The position numbers and the translations under genes are program-made. Positions 26,216 through 33,932 of a stretch of DNA of 64,000 nt are shown here, in pieces (positions within the stretch are counted from its first letter, which is position 1; every line of letters starts with the position of its first letter). The DNA is from Hansschlegelia quercus (lineage in GTDB: Bacteria > Pseudomonadota > Alphaproteobacteria > Rhizobiales > Methylopilaceae), in contig NZ_SIUB01000005.1 of assembly GCF_004310425.1 (NCBI RefSeq), positions 62,001 to 126,000 of the forward strand. The letters are read 5' to 3'. The notes beneath the pieces were generated by a model, which saw only the letters and a program-made list of their open reading frames with translations, searched no databases and had not been told where the DNA came from.

Positions 26216-26620
26216 TCACTTGCCGCCTAGACATCCGCCTGCGTTAAGATCGCCGCGCGACCCGTCGGGACAGGTGACGTAGCGGGATTTCGGCTCGGAG
26301 CCGCCAGAGCCCGCCGGCCCGCTTGCGACGTTGTTGGCGCTGTTGGCGTTGCCGACGCCGCCGCCCGATCGCCCAGTCACGCCCGCCGCGGAGCCAGACC
26401 CGCCGCCAATGACGTCGCCCGCGCCGGGCGCCTGCGAATAAGACGGCGAGCCGCCGGAAGCGCCGCCGCCAACACTCCCGCCTGCAGAACCCGCAGCGCC
26501 GCCTGAGGAGCCGCTAGATCCAGATCCTCCTCCGCCCGAGCTTTGCGCCAAAGCGGCTTCGGCGGAAAACAGGACGGCGCCAGCGAGGGTCAGCGCCAGG
26601 ATTGCGCGCGCGATCGACAT
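26216..26620 (-). CDS. Glycine/serine-rich secreted protein
   Basis: 134 residues. A Sec signal (MSIARAILALTLAGAVLFSA, cleaved near ALAQ) is followed by about 80 residues dominated by Gly and Ser. A short Cys-containing end follows, YVTCPDGSRGDLNAGGCLGG, where two Cys could pair. Low-complexity exported proteins with such a tail are frequent in Hyphomicrobiales; no function is known. ATG 26620 is chosen for the signal peptide; the longer frame upstream overlaps the next small gene. Confidence 0.75.
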   Translation of the reverse strand: MSIARAILALTLAGAVLFSAEAALAQSSGGGGSGSSGSSGGAAGSAGGSVGGGASGGSPSYSQAPGAGDVIGGGSGSAAGVTGRSGGGVGNANSANNVASGPAGSGGSEPKSRYVTCPDGSRGDLNAGGCLGGK

Positions 26621-26670
26621 CGCATCGTCCTTCGTGCTGTTAGCGCATGGCTTCGAGACCGATTGGCGCG

Positions 26671-26796
26671 TCAAATCAGCAGGAGCTGCGCGATCACCCA
26701 CAGGCCCATGCCCCACATCGCGACGATGGCGGCCGAACTGCCATATTCTACCGCTACCTGGCGACGTTCGAATCGCCTCAGCGTGTTGTCCGTCAT
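26671..26796 (-). CDS. 41-residue single-span membrane protein
   Basis: The frame encodes MTDNTLRRFERRQVAVEYGS followed by the hydrophobic helix SAAIVAMWGMGLWVIAQLLL and a terminal Ile. A basic N-terminus before one helix predicts N-in orientation. GGGGAAAG lies 6 bases before ATG 26796, a good ribosome-binding site. It sits 50 bases upstream of the Gly-rich secreted protein on the same strand. I do not recognise it. Confidence 0.65.
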   Translation of the reverse strand: MTDNTLRRFERRQVAVEYGSSAAIVAMWGMGLWVIAQLLLI

Positions 26797-26868
26797 GACG
26801 TCTTTCCCCGCTTTGCGCCTTCCGGGCCTCTCTGAAGCTCAAACGCCGTCGACTCCGCGGAGTTCCCG

Positions 26869-27741
26869 GTGACTGAGGCGCGCCTCTATCTGGGCGTCGA
26901 CGGCGGCGGCACGCGCTGCCGCGCCCGTATCCGGGACGATGCCGGGTCGCTTCTCGGCGAGGGCGAGGCAGGCTCTGCGAACGCGCGGCGCGGCGCGCGC
27001 GCGACGATGGGCGCCATTGTAGCCGCGAGCCGCGCCGCCCTCGCTATTGCCGGCCTGCCCATGACCGCTCTCGGATCGCTTCACGCCGGCGCGGGCCTCG
27101 CCGGGGTCTGCCAGCCCGCGGACATGGCGGCGATGGCGGCCGAGCCGCACCCGTTCCGCTCGCTTCGGCTGACGACCGATTTTACGACCGCCTGCCTCGG
27201 CGCGCATGAGGGACGTGACGGCGGCGTGGTGATCGCCGGAACGGGGAGCGTCGCCTATGGGCGTCTGCGAGGCCGGGAATGGCGCTTTGGGGGCTGGGGC
27301 TTCGAGGCGAGCGACGACGGCGGCGGGGCGGCATTGGGCCGCGCGATCGTACGGCATGCGTTGAAAGCGGCGGATGGGATGGCGCCGCGCGGAACGCTCT
27401 CGGAAAGCGCGTTGCTGGCGCTCGGCGGCGACCAGGAGGCGGCGGTGAGTTGGTGCGGGCGCGCGAGCCCCGCAGATTACGGCCGACTTGCCCCACTGGC
27501 GTTCGAGCACGCCGCGGCGGACGCCGAAGCCGCGCGCCTCCGTGACGAAGCTGCGGCCGAGATCGGCGCCCTCGTCATGCGCCTGCTCGAACTTGGCGTG
27601 GACCGGGTCGCGCTGGTCGGAGGGCTCGCTGCCCCGCTCGCGTCCCATCTTCCGGAACAGGCCTGCGCCGCTCTCGTGGAGCCGGCGTCGGACGCCGCCG
27701 ACGGCGCGATCGCGCTCGCCCGCCTGGGAGACGCCGCATGA
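26869..27741 (+). CDS. BadF/BadG/BcrA/BcrD-type ATPase, probable N-acetylglucosamine kinase
   Basis: 290 residues from GTG 26869. The ASKHA phosphate loops are visible: LYLGVDGGGTRCRARI at the N-terminus, GGVVIAGTGSVAY (phosphate 2) and VALVGGLAAPL (adenosine). This family includes GlcNAc and glucosamine kinases. The gene overlaps the NagA gene by 4 bases (ATGA), so phosphorylation of GlcNAc to GlcNAc-6-P for NagA is a strong inference from context. Confidence 0.88.
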   Translation: MTEARLYLGVDGGGTRCRARIRDDAGSLLGEGEAGSANARRGARATMGAIVAASRAALAIAGLPMTALGSLHAGAGLAGVCQPADMAAMAAEPHPFRSLRLTTDFTTACLGAHEGRDGGVVIAGTGSVAYGRLRGREWRFGGWGFEASDDGGGAALGRAIVRHALKAADGMAPRGTLSESALLALGGDQEAAVSWCGRASPADYGRLAPLAFEHAAADAEAARLRDEAAAEIGALVMRLLELGVDRVALVGGLAAPLASHLPEQACAALVEPASDAADGAIALARLGDAA

Positions 27742-28880
27742 GCCGCTTCGTCCTGAAGCCGCAACGCCTGTTCGACGGCCAGGCATTCCGCGACGGCGCG
27801 GTCGTGTTGGTCGACGGCCAGCGCATCGCCGCCGTCGGCGCAGACGCCGACATGCCGTCGGAAGTCGCTCGGATCGTCGTCGAAGGGTTGCTCGCACCAG
27901 GCTTCATCGACGTGCAGGTCAATGGCGGCGGCGGCGTTCTGCTGAACGACGATCCCTCTCCCGCCGCGATGGCGGCCATCGCCCGCGCCCACCGCCGGTT
28001 CGGGACGACGGGCCTGCTGCCCACGCTGATCACCGACACATCAGAACGGATGGCGGCCGCCCTAGCCGCATCGGACCAAGCGGTCCGAGCGTCGGTCCCC
28101 GGGGTGCTGGGCGTGCATATCGAAGGGCCGTTCCTCAACCCCGCCCGAAAGGGCGTGCACGACCCTGCGCTCATGCGGGCGCCCAAAGACGACGACCTGG
28201 CGTTACTCACCGAGGCCCGCGCCGGCGCGACGCTCGTCACGCTCGCGCCGGAGATGGTCGGTCAGGGCGCGGTCGCGCGGCTCGCTTCCGCAGGCGCCAA
28301 GGTTGCCGCTGGGCATACCGAGGCGGACGCCGCCACGCTGGACGAGGCGCGCCGGGCCGGGATGACTGGCTACACGCACCTCTTCAACGCCATGCCTCCG
28401 ATGGGCGGCCGGGCGCCGGGCCCCGTCGGCGCGGCGCTTTCGGAACGGGTGACGTTTTGCGGCTTGATCGTCGACATGCACCACGTCTCGGCCGAGGCCA
28501 TGAAGGCCTCGATCGCGGCCAAGGGCTTTTCGCGCGTGATGCTGGTGACGGATTCGATGTCCACGATCGGTACGGACGTCGACGAGTTCGTGCTTCAGGG
28601 CCGGAGGATACTGCGCGGCGGCGGCAGGCTCATGACGGAGGACGGCACGCTCGCAGGTTCCGATCTCGACATGGCGAGCGCGGTGCGAAACGTGGTCGAA
28701 GCGCTCGGGCTTCCTCTTGGCCAGGCGCTGGCGATGGCGTCGATCGTACCGGCCGCGTTTCTCGGGCTGAACGACCACCTCGGCTGCATCGCGCCTGGGC
28801 TGCGCGCTGACCTTGTTGCGCTGAACGATGCGCTCGAGGTAAGCGGCACGTGGATAGCCGGTTCGTACGAGGCGGCATGA
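27738..28880 (+). CDS. nagA: N-acetylglucosamine-6-phosphate deacetylase
   Basis: 380 residues. Amidohydrolase features: LLAPGFIDVQVNGGGGV, the Glu of HIEGPFLNPARKGVH, metal His in VAAGHTEADA and YTHLFNAMPPMGGR, and the catalytic Asp in LVTDSMS. It converts GlcNAc-6-P to glucosamine-6-P and acetate. Coupled to the upstream kinase, it forms a two-gene GlcNAc salvage (or cell-wall recycling) operon. NagB and a dedicated transporter are not in the window. An inverted repeat at 29042-29069 may end the transcript. Confidence 0.95.
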   Translation: MSRFVLKPQRLFDGQAFRDGAVVLVDGQRIAAVGADADMPSEVARIVVEGLLAPGFIDVQVNGGGGVLLNDDPSPAAMAAIARAHRRFGTTGLLPTLITDTSERMAAALAASDQAVRASVPGVLGVHIEGPFLNPARKGVHDPALMRAPKDDDLALLTEARAGATLVTLAPEMVGQGAVARLASAGAKVAAGHTEADAATLDEARRAGMTGYTHLFNAMPPMGGRAPGPVGAALSERVTFCGLIVDMHHVSAEAMKASIAAKGFSRVMLVTDSMSTIGTDVDEFVLQGRRILRGGGRLMTEDGTLAGSDLDMASAVRNVVEALGLPLGQALAMASIVPAAFLGLNDHLGCIAPGLRADLVALNDALEVSGTWIAGSYEAA

Positions 28881-28884
28881 GGGC

Positions 28885-28977
28885 TCAGCGCTTCTCCAGC
28901 CCTTTGGTCATGATCTCGGCCCACCACATCGTGCCGGTCATCCAGGACGCGAGTGGGCTGCCTGTAAGCGGGTTCAT
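28885..28977 (-). CDS. Possible 30-residue Trp-rich small protein
   Basis: A short frame, MNPLTGSPLASWMTGTMWWA then EIMTKGLEKR, ends 4 bases from the convergent nagA stop. The tryptophan/methionine-rich amphipathic centre with a basic end is protein-like, but there is no clear ribosome-binding site and no recognised family. Treat as tentative. Confidence 0.3.
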   Translation of the reverse strand: MNPLTGSPLASWMTGTMWWAEIMTKGLEKR

Positions 28978-29041
28978 GGGCCGCGACTCCAAAGCTGCCG
29001 CGCATGACGCCGCGCGATTGCAAGGGGCGAACGTTCTAAGG

Positions 29042-29069
29042 ATGGGCGCGTTCCGAGGAACGCGCCCAT
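29042..29069. terminator. 13-bp inverted repeat between nagA and the zinc operon
   Basis: ATGGGCGCGTTCC (29042-29054) and GGAACGCGCCCAT (29057-29069) pair perfectly over 13 bp around the dinucleotide GA. It lies 160 bp after nagA and 87 bp before the Zur-like box. No T tract follows. It may insulate the two transcription units or be an operator-like palindrome. The rest of 28978-29155 holds nothing I recognise. Confidence 0.5.
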
Positions 29070-29155
29070 AGTATCGTATTGATCGGATAAGTCTTTCTGC
29101 TCCCAAGCCTGTTTCTCGCGACCTGGCCGGGGCCTGCGACCGAAAGGCCGCTTGT

Positions 29156-29174
29156 AATGTTATACTATTACAGT
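29156..29174. promoter_or_regulatory. Zur box of the zinc-importer operon
   Basis: AATGTTATA-C-TATTACAGT closely matches the proteobacterial Zur consensus AATGTTATA-N-TATAACATT, with only two mismatches. The surrounding 20 bp TGTAATGTTATACTATTACA is a 16/20 palindrome. It lies 36 bp before the first gene of the zinc ABC operon, where Zur-Zn would block transcription. Confidence 0.85.
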
Positions 29175-29210
29175 TAGCTCTCTCGGACCGATGCCACTCG
29201 ATGTGAGCCA

Positions 29211-29336
29211 ATGGCCGAGCGCGATCCCTTCCTGTCTTCCCTGATCGCGCAGCCGGCCTCCCGCCGCGTGATCGGCGCGTTGGCGGCCACGGCGTTTCTG
29301 TGGGTCGCCGTGCTTTGGGCGATCGCCACGCCATGA
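29211..29336 (+). CDS. 41-residue membrane protein opening the zinc-importer operon
   Basis: The frame reads MAERDPFLSSLIAQPASRRV followed by a single hydrophobic helix IGALAATAFLWVAVLWAIAT and a final Pro. It is the first gene after the Zur box, and its stop overlaps the ATPase start by ATGA. Overlap and position argue that it is translated and zinc-regulated. I do not know a named family; a role as an accessory or coupling subunit of the importer is inference. Confidence 0.7.
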   Translation: MAERDPFLSSLIAQPASRRVIGALAATAFLWVAVLWAIATP

Positions 29337-30103
29337 CCGCTTCGACGAACGCCATCTCCTTCCGCGATGTGACGGTCGCCTATGATCGCCGCCCCGCGGT
29401 GCATCACCTCACCGGCGGGTTCGAGCAAGGCGGCCTGACCGCCGTTACCGGCCCCAACGGCGCGGGCAAGTCGACCCTGCTGAAAGCCCTGATGGGCGAG
29501 CTTAAACCTTCCGCGGGAGCGATCGACCGCGGCGGTCTTAGGTCGCGCGATTTCGGCTATCTGCCGCAGGCCGCCGACATCGAGCGACGCATCCCGCTGT
29601 CGGTCGCCGACGTCGTCATGCTGGGCGCCTGGCGCGAGACCGGAGCCTTCGGCGGAGCAACGCGGGCTTCGGCCGAGCAGGGCCGCCGTGCGCTGGCCGC
29701 CGTCGGGCTCGAGGGCTTTGAGCGCCGCCCCGTCGGCACGCTCTCCGCCGGCCAGTTCCAGCGCGCGCTGTTCGCCCGTCTGCTGATGCAGGACGCGGAA
29801 GTCATCGTGCTCGACGAGCCGTTCACCGCGATCGACGCGCGCACCACCCGCGATCTGCTGGAGATCGTGAAGCGTTGGGGCGGCGAGGGCCGAACGGTGA
29901 TCGCCGTGCTGCACGACCTCGAACAGGTGCGCGCGCATTTCGCCAACACCCTCCTGCTTGCCCGCGAGGCGATCGCTTGGGGACCGACCGAAAGCGCGCT
30001 ATCGCCCAAGAACCTGCTGCGCGCGCGCGCCATGGCGGAGAGCTGGGACGAACACGCCCATGCCTGTGACGGCGATCATCACAGGCTGAGGCTGAGCGCG
30101 TGA
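29333..30103 (+). CDS. Zinc ABC transporter ATP-binding protein (ZnuC/AztA type)
   Basis: 256 residues. Walker A GPNGAGKST, Q-loop GYLPQAADIERRIPL, signature LSAGQFQRALFARL, Walker B EVIVLDEPFTAID and the H-loop VLHDLEQVR are present. The C-terminus is short and His-containing (DEHAHACDGDHHRLR). ATG 29333 is set by the ATGA overlap with the preceding small gene; the frame opens earlier at 29300. It energises zinc uptake with the next two genes. Confidence 0.93.
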   Translation: MTASTNAISFRDVTVAYDRRPAVHHLTGGFEQGGLTAVTGPNGAGKSTLLKALMGELKPSAGAIDRGGLRSRDFGYLPQAADIERRIPLSVADVVMLGAWRETGAFGGATRASAEQGRRALAAVGLEGFERRPVGTLSAGQFQRALFARLLMQDAEVIVLDEPFTAIDARTTRDLLEIVKRWGGEGRTVIAVLHDLEQVRAHFANTLLLAREAIAWGPTESALSPKNLLRARAMAESWDEHAHACDGDHHRLRLSA

Positions 30104-30972
30104 GCGCTTACGACCTCCTGCTCGCGCCGATCGTGGACTACGGCTTCATGCGCCGCGCGCTGGTGGCGACGCTGGCGCTCGCAATCGGAGCGGCGCCCGT
30201 CGGCGTGCTGCTGATGCTGCGCCGCATGAGCCTCGTCGGCGACGCCATGGCGCACGCCGTGCTTCCCGGCGCGGCGGTCGGCTTCCTGATCGCCGGCGGA
30301 CTTTCGCTGCCGATGATGGGGCTCGGCGGCCTGATCGCTGGCCTCTCGGTGGCGCTGCTCTCGGGGATCGTCAGTCGCGCGACCGATTTGAACGAGGACG
30401 CCAGCTTCGCGAGCTTCTACCTCGCTTCGCTCGCGCTCGGCGTCCTGATCGTCTCGCTGCGCGGCTCGAACGTCGACCTGCTGCACGTGCTGTTCGGCAC
30501 CATCCTCGCGATCGATTCCGAAGCGCTCGTGCTCGTCGCGGGGATCGCGACGCTGACGCTGCTGACGCTCGCCATCGTCTATCGGCCGCTGGTCGCGGAA
30601 TGCTTCGACCCCGGTTTTCTGCGCGCCGTCGGCGGCCGGGGACCGCTCTATCACCTGCTCTTCATGTTCCTCGTCGTCATCAACCTCGTCGCTGGCTTCC
30701 AGACCCTCGGCACCCTGATGTCCGTCGGCATGATGACGCTGCCGGCGGCGGTCGCCCATCTCTGGGCGCGCTCGCTGCCCGGCCTGTTCGCGGTCGCAGC
30801 CGCTGTCGCCGCCGTCTCCGGCTATGTCGGGCTGATCGTCTCCTTCCATCTCGGTTTCGCCTCCGGCCCGACGATCATCCTGACGGCGGCCTCGATCTAC
30901 CTCGCGTCGCTGCTCGTCGCGCCGGCCGGCGCGCTGAGGCGGCTGATCCCCCGCCCGCATTTGGCGGGCTGA
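30100..30972 (+). CDS. Zinc ABC transporter permease (ZnuB/AztB type)
   Basis: 290 residues, an ABC-3 family permease with about 8-9 helices (AAPVGVLLMLRRMSLVGDAM, AHAVLPGAAVGFLIAGG). It starts with GTG 30100 overlapping the ATPase stop (GTGA). Metal specificity follows from the Zur box and the binding protein 22 bases downstream, not from this sequence alone. Confidence 0.93.
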   Translation: MSAYDLLLAPIVDYGFMRRALVATLALAIGAAPVGVLLMLRRMSLVGDAMAHAVLPGAAVGFLIAGGLSLPMMGLGGLIAGLSVALLSGIVSRATDLNEDASFASFYLASLALGVLIVSLRGSNVDLLHVLFGTILAIDSEALVLVAGIATLTLLTLAIVYRPLVAECFDPGFLRAVGGRGPLYHLLFMFLVVINLVAGFQTLGTLMSVGMMTLPAAVAHLWARSLPGLFAVAAAVAAVSGYVGLIVSFHLGFASGPTIILTAASIYLASLLVAPAGALRRLIPRPHLAG

Positions 30973-30994
30973 CTGTCCCAAACGGAGAGCCCCG

Positions 30995-31909
30995 ATGCTC
31001 CTTCGCTCCAGCCTGTCCGCGCTCTGCGCCGCAGCGTCGATGCTGCTCGTCCAGCCCGCAGCCGCAAAGACGCTCGAAACCGTCGCGAGCTTCACGGTGC
31101 TCGCCGACGTCGTGAAGAACGTCGGCGGCGACCACGTAAACGTCACGAGCCTCGTTCCCCCGAACGGCGACCCGCACGCCTTCGAGCCGTCGCCGGACGA
31201 CGCACGCAGGCTGAAGGCCGCCGATCTGGCTTTCGTCAGCGATCCCGGTTTCGAGACGTGGTTCCCGCGCCTCGCCAAGGCCGCCGGCGCGGCCAAGCCG
31301 CCAGTCGCGGTGTCGAAGGGCGTCAAGACGATCGAAATGGAAGAGGAGGCCGAGCCCGGGCACGACCACGGCCATGGCAAGGTCCGCGACCCCCACGTCT
31401 GGAACAGCCCGGCGAACGTGCTCGTTTGGGTCGGCAACATCGAGAAAGCGCTTAGCCTGGCCTCGCCCGAGGACGCCGCGGACTTCCATGCCAACGCCGC
31501 CCGCTATGCGGACGAACTGAAGGCGGTGAACGCCTATGGCCATCAGACATTCGACGACGTGGCGAAGGAGAAGCGCAAGGTCCTCACCAGCCACGACGCC
31601 TTCGGCTATTTCGGCGCGGAGTATGGCGTGACGTTCCTCTCGCCGCTCGGCGTGACGACCGAGGCCGAGCCCTCCGCCAGGGCGGTCGCGGCGCTCATCA
31701 AGCAGATCCGGGCCGAGAAGGTCGGGACCTACTTCCTCGAAAGCTCGAACGATCCCCGCCTCATCCGTCAGATCGCGGAGGCGACCGGCGCTCAGCCCGG
31801 CGGCGAGCTCTATCCGGAAGCGCTGTCCACGACCGACGGGCCGGCCCCGACCTATCTCAAGATGATCCGCTACAACATCGACAAGATCGCCGGCGCGATG
31901 GGGAAGTAA
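30995..31909 (+). CDS. Zinc ABC transporter substrate-binding protein (ZnuA/AztC type)
   Basis: 304 residues, with a Sec signal peptide ending near PAAAKT. Cluster A-I binding-protein features: candidate metal ligands in GDPHAFEP, DPHVWNSP and LTSHDAFGYF, and a late acidic residue in ESSNDPRLI. A short His-rich loop (EPGHDHGHGK) precedes the second ligand, much shorter than in E. coli ZnuA, as in the Azt systems. The gene order ATPase-permease-binding protein is the aztABC order; no aztD-like chaperone follows. It ends 4 bases before the convergent rmuC stop. Confidence 0.92.
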   Translation: MLLRSSLSALCAAASMLLVQPAAAKTLETVASFTVLADVVKNVGGDHVNVTSLVPPNGDPHAFEPSPDDARRLKAADLAFVSDPGFETWFPRLAKAAGAAKPPVAVSKGVKTIEMEEEAEPGHDHGHGKVRDPHVWNSPANVLVWVGNIEKALSLASPEDAADFHANAARYADELKAVNAYGHQTFDDVAKEKRKVLTSHDAFGYFGAEYGVTFLSPLGVTTEAEPSARAVAALIKQIRAEKVGTYFLESSNDPRLIRQIAEATGAQPGGELYPEALSTTDGPAPTYLKMIRYNIDKIAGAMGK

Positions 31910-31913
31910 GCCG

Positions 31914-33083
31914 CTACTCCGCGGCCTGACGGCCAAGCGGGTTCGGCAGCGTCTCCGGACCCGCTCCCAGCTCCAATTGCTCCAGCCGCGCGCCCCTGCG
32001 GGCAAGCTTCTCGGCCGAGATGCCGATCTGGTCGAGGTCGCCGACCGCCTGACCGAAGTGGACTTTGAGCTTCTCCACGCGCTCGCCGATGCGTCGGACG
32101 TCGTCGAGCAGACGTCCGACCTCGGCCTGCAGAAGATGCGCCTGGTCGCGCATCGCGGCGTCGCGGGTCAGGCCCTGCACGACCTGTACGGCGAGCATCA
32201 GCAGCGAGGGCGAGACGATCAGCACGCGCAGGCGGTGCGCGCGCGTGACGACGTCGTCAAACTTCTCGGCGAGCTCGGCGTGGATCTGCTCGGACGGCAC
32301 GAACAGCAGCGCCACGTCCTGCGTCTCGCCGGACACCAGATATTTCGCCGCGACGTCCGTGACATGCTTTCCGACGTCGGACCGAACCCGCGCCTCCGCA
32401 GCCTTCGTCGCGTCCGGCGTCTCCGCCACCCGCAGCCGCTCGAAGCCTTCAAGCGGGAACTTTGCGTCGAGCGCGAGCGGGCGCTCGTCGCCGGGAAGGT
32501 GGATCAGCGCGTCGGGACGAAACCCGTTCGAAAGCTGCGCCTGGAAGGCGTAGGCCGAAGGCGGCAGCGAATCCCTGAGGATCGCCTCCATCCGCCCCTG
32601 CCCAAAGGCGCCGCGGGCCGGCTTGTTGCCGAGGATGGCCTTGAGGTCGGTCACCTGCCCTGCAAGCGCGCCGATCTGCGCGCCCGCGGCGTCGATGACG
32701 GCGAGTCGCGCCTCGAGCTTCGCCAGTTGCTCCGCGGTCGCCTGCCCATTCACGGTCAGCCCCTCGCCCACACGGGCGCCGACGGCGTCAAGCCGTTCCG
32801 CGACGCCGCGGGCAAGGTCCGCCTGCCGCGCGCCAATCGCCGACGCAAAAGCCTGCAGCCGCCCCATCGCCTCGGCCTGCAGGCGCTCGACGCCCTCCAG
32901 CCTTCGGTCCGCCTCCTGCGCGCGCAAGGCCGCCTCATAGGCCTCGCGCCGCCGCGCGCGTCCTGCGCCCATCACGGAGAACAGCACCAGCAGCAGCGCG
33001 CCGAGCGCAGCGGCGACGAGAAAGGCGAGCGCTTCGCCGGTCGAGACAATGCGGCCCGCGATGATGAAAAGCGTCTGGTCCAT
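31914..33083 (-). CDS. rmuC: DNA recombination protein RmuC
   Basis: 389 residues: an N-terminal membrane anchor (LAFLVAAALGALLLVLFSVM), a long helical/coiled region (about 45-150) and the RmuC nuclease-like core with YAFQAQLSNGFRPDALIHLP, LALDAKFPLEGFERL, DVALLFVPSEQIHAEL and the late ILVSPSLLMLAVQVVQG. RmuC limits recombination at inverted repeats and processes damaged DNA. A GTTC-N7-GTTC box lies 21 bp upstream of ATG 33083, so it is a probable SOS gene. Confidence 0.93.
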   Translation of the reverse strand: MDQTLFIIAGRIVSTGEALAFLVAAALGALLLVLFSVMGAGRARRREAYEAALRAQEADRRLEGVERLQAEAMGRLQAFASAIGARQADLARGVAERLDAVGARVGEGLTVNGQATAEQLAKLEARLAVIDAAGAQIGALAGQVTDLKAILGNKPARGAFGQGRMEAILRDSLPPSAYAFQAQLSNGFRPDALIHLPGDERPLALDAKFPLEGFERLRVAETPDATKAAEARVRSDVGKHVTDVAAKYLVSGETQDVALLFVPSEQIHAELAEKFDDVVTRAHRLRVLIVSPSLLMLAVQVVQGLTRDAAMRDQAHLLQAEVGRLLDDVRRIGERVEKLKVHFGQAVGDLDQIGISAEKLARRGARLEQLELGAGPETLPNPLGRQAAE

Positions 33084-33103
33084 GGCCGCTCGAATCTCGC
33101 ACG

Positions 33104-33118
33104 GAACAAATAAAGAAC
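33104..33118. promoter_or_regulatory. LexA (SOS) box upstream of rmuC
   Basis: GAACAAATAAAGAAC is exactly GAAC-N7-GAAC, the reverse of the alphaproteobacterial LexA consensus GTTC-N7-GTTC. It is 21 bp before the rmuC start and 65 bp before the divergent def gene, so rmuC is the likelier target. The AT-rich spacer TTTATTT is usual for such boxes. Confidence 0.75.
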
Positions 33119-33183
33119 AGGTTGACGCCCGCGGCGCAAGGCCCTATCGGCGGGTCTTTCCCGTCGCTTAAGACTTCAAGCTC

Positions 33184-33753
33184 ATGGCCGCCGCTCCCCT
33201 CGTCTACATCCCGGACGCCAAGCTCCGCCTCGTCAGCGAACCCGTCGCCGAGGTCAATGACGACGTCCGCGCGCTCGTCGCGACCATGTTCGAGACGATG
33301 TACGAGGCCTCGGGCATCGGCCTCGCCGCGATCCAGATCGGCGTCGCCAAGCGCGTCGTGACAATCGACCTCGCGGGCGAGGACGAGGACCCGCAGCCGC
33401 TGGTTTTCGTCAATCCAGAGGTCATGAAGGCGTCTGAGGAAAGGCAGCTCTACGAAGAGGGCTGCCTGTCGATCCCCGACTATTATGAGGAGGTCGAGCG
33501 TCCGGCGAAGGTTACGGTGCGCTATCTCGATCGCGACGGCGCCCCCCAGGAGATCGAGGCGGAAGGCCTGCTGTCGATCTGCCTCCAGCACGAGATCGAC
33601 CATCTGAACGGCGTGCTGTTCATCGACCACATCTCGCGACTGAAGCGCGACCGGGTGGTGAAGAAGTTCGAGAAGGCGCGCGCGATGGGCGAGCTGCCGT
33701 CCTTCCCCCGCCGCGACAAGAAGCGCCGCGAGCCGGAGCCTGTCGCGTCCTGA
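33184..33753 (+). CDS. def: Peptide deformylase
   Basis: 189 residues with all three family motifs: [11 protein letters not shown] (motif 1), [10 protein letters not shown] (motif 2, metal Cys) and [12 protein letters not shown] (motif 3, HExxH metal ligands and Glu). The enzyme removes the formyl group from nascent N-termini. The end [11 protein letters not shown] is a basic tail. fmt and truA follow on the same strand after a 179-bp gap occupied by a palindromic element. Confidence 0.97.
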   Translation: MAAAPLVYIPDAKLRLVSEPVAEVNDDVRALVATMFETMYEASGIGLAAIQIGVAKRVVTIDLAGEDEDPQPLVFVNPEVMKASEERQLYEEGCLSIPDYYEEVERPAKVTVRYLDRDGAPQEIEAEGLLSICLQHEIDHLNGVLFIDHISRLKRDRVVKKFEKARAMGELPSFPRRDKKRREPEPVAS

Positions 33754-33773
33754 AGCAAAAGCTAACACCTCTC

Positions 33774-33898
33774 CGTCATTCCGGCTGAAGCGAAGTGGAA
33801 TGCCGGAATCCATCACCGCGCACGCAAAGGTCATGGCGAGAGACCTCGAATTCTAAGACCCTCGCGGTGATGGATTCAGGGACAAGCCCGGAATGACG
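33774..33898. repeat. 125-bp imperfect palindromic element between def and fmt
   Basis: Nested inverted arms: CGTCATTCCGG (33774-33784) with CCGGAATGACG (33888-33898), and GAATCCATCACCGCG (33806-33820) with CGCGGTGATGGATTC (33863-33877), enclosing about 42 bases. Folding would give one long hairpin. The phrases GTCATTCCGG and GGATTCAGGGACAAGCCCGG are typical of dispersed intergenic palindromes in alphaproteobacteria. It is probably one copy of a repeat family rather than a locus-specific element. Confidence 0.75.
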
Positions 33899-33932
33899 GC
33901 GGCGAAAATCCGCATAACATGACGGAAAACCC

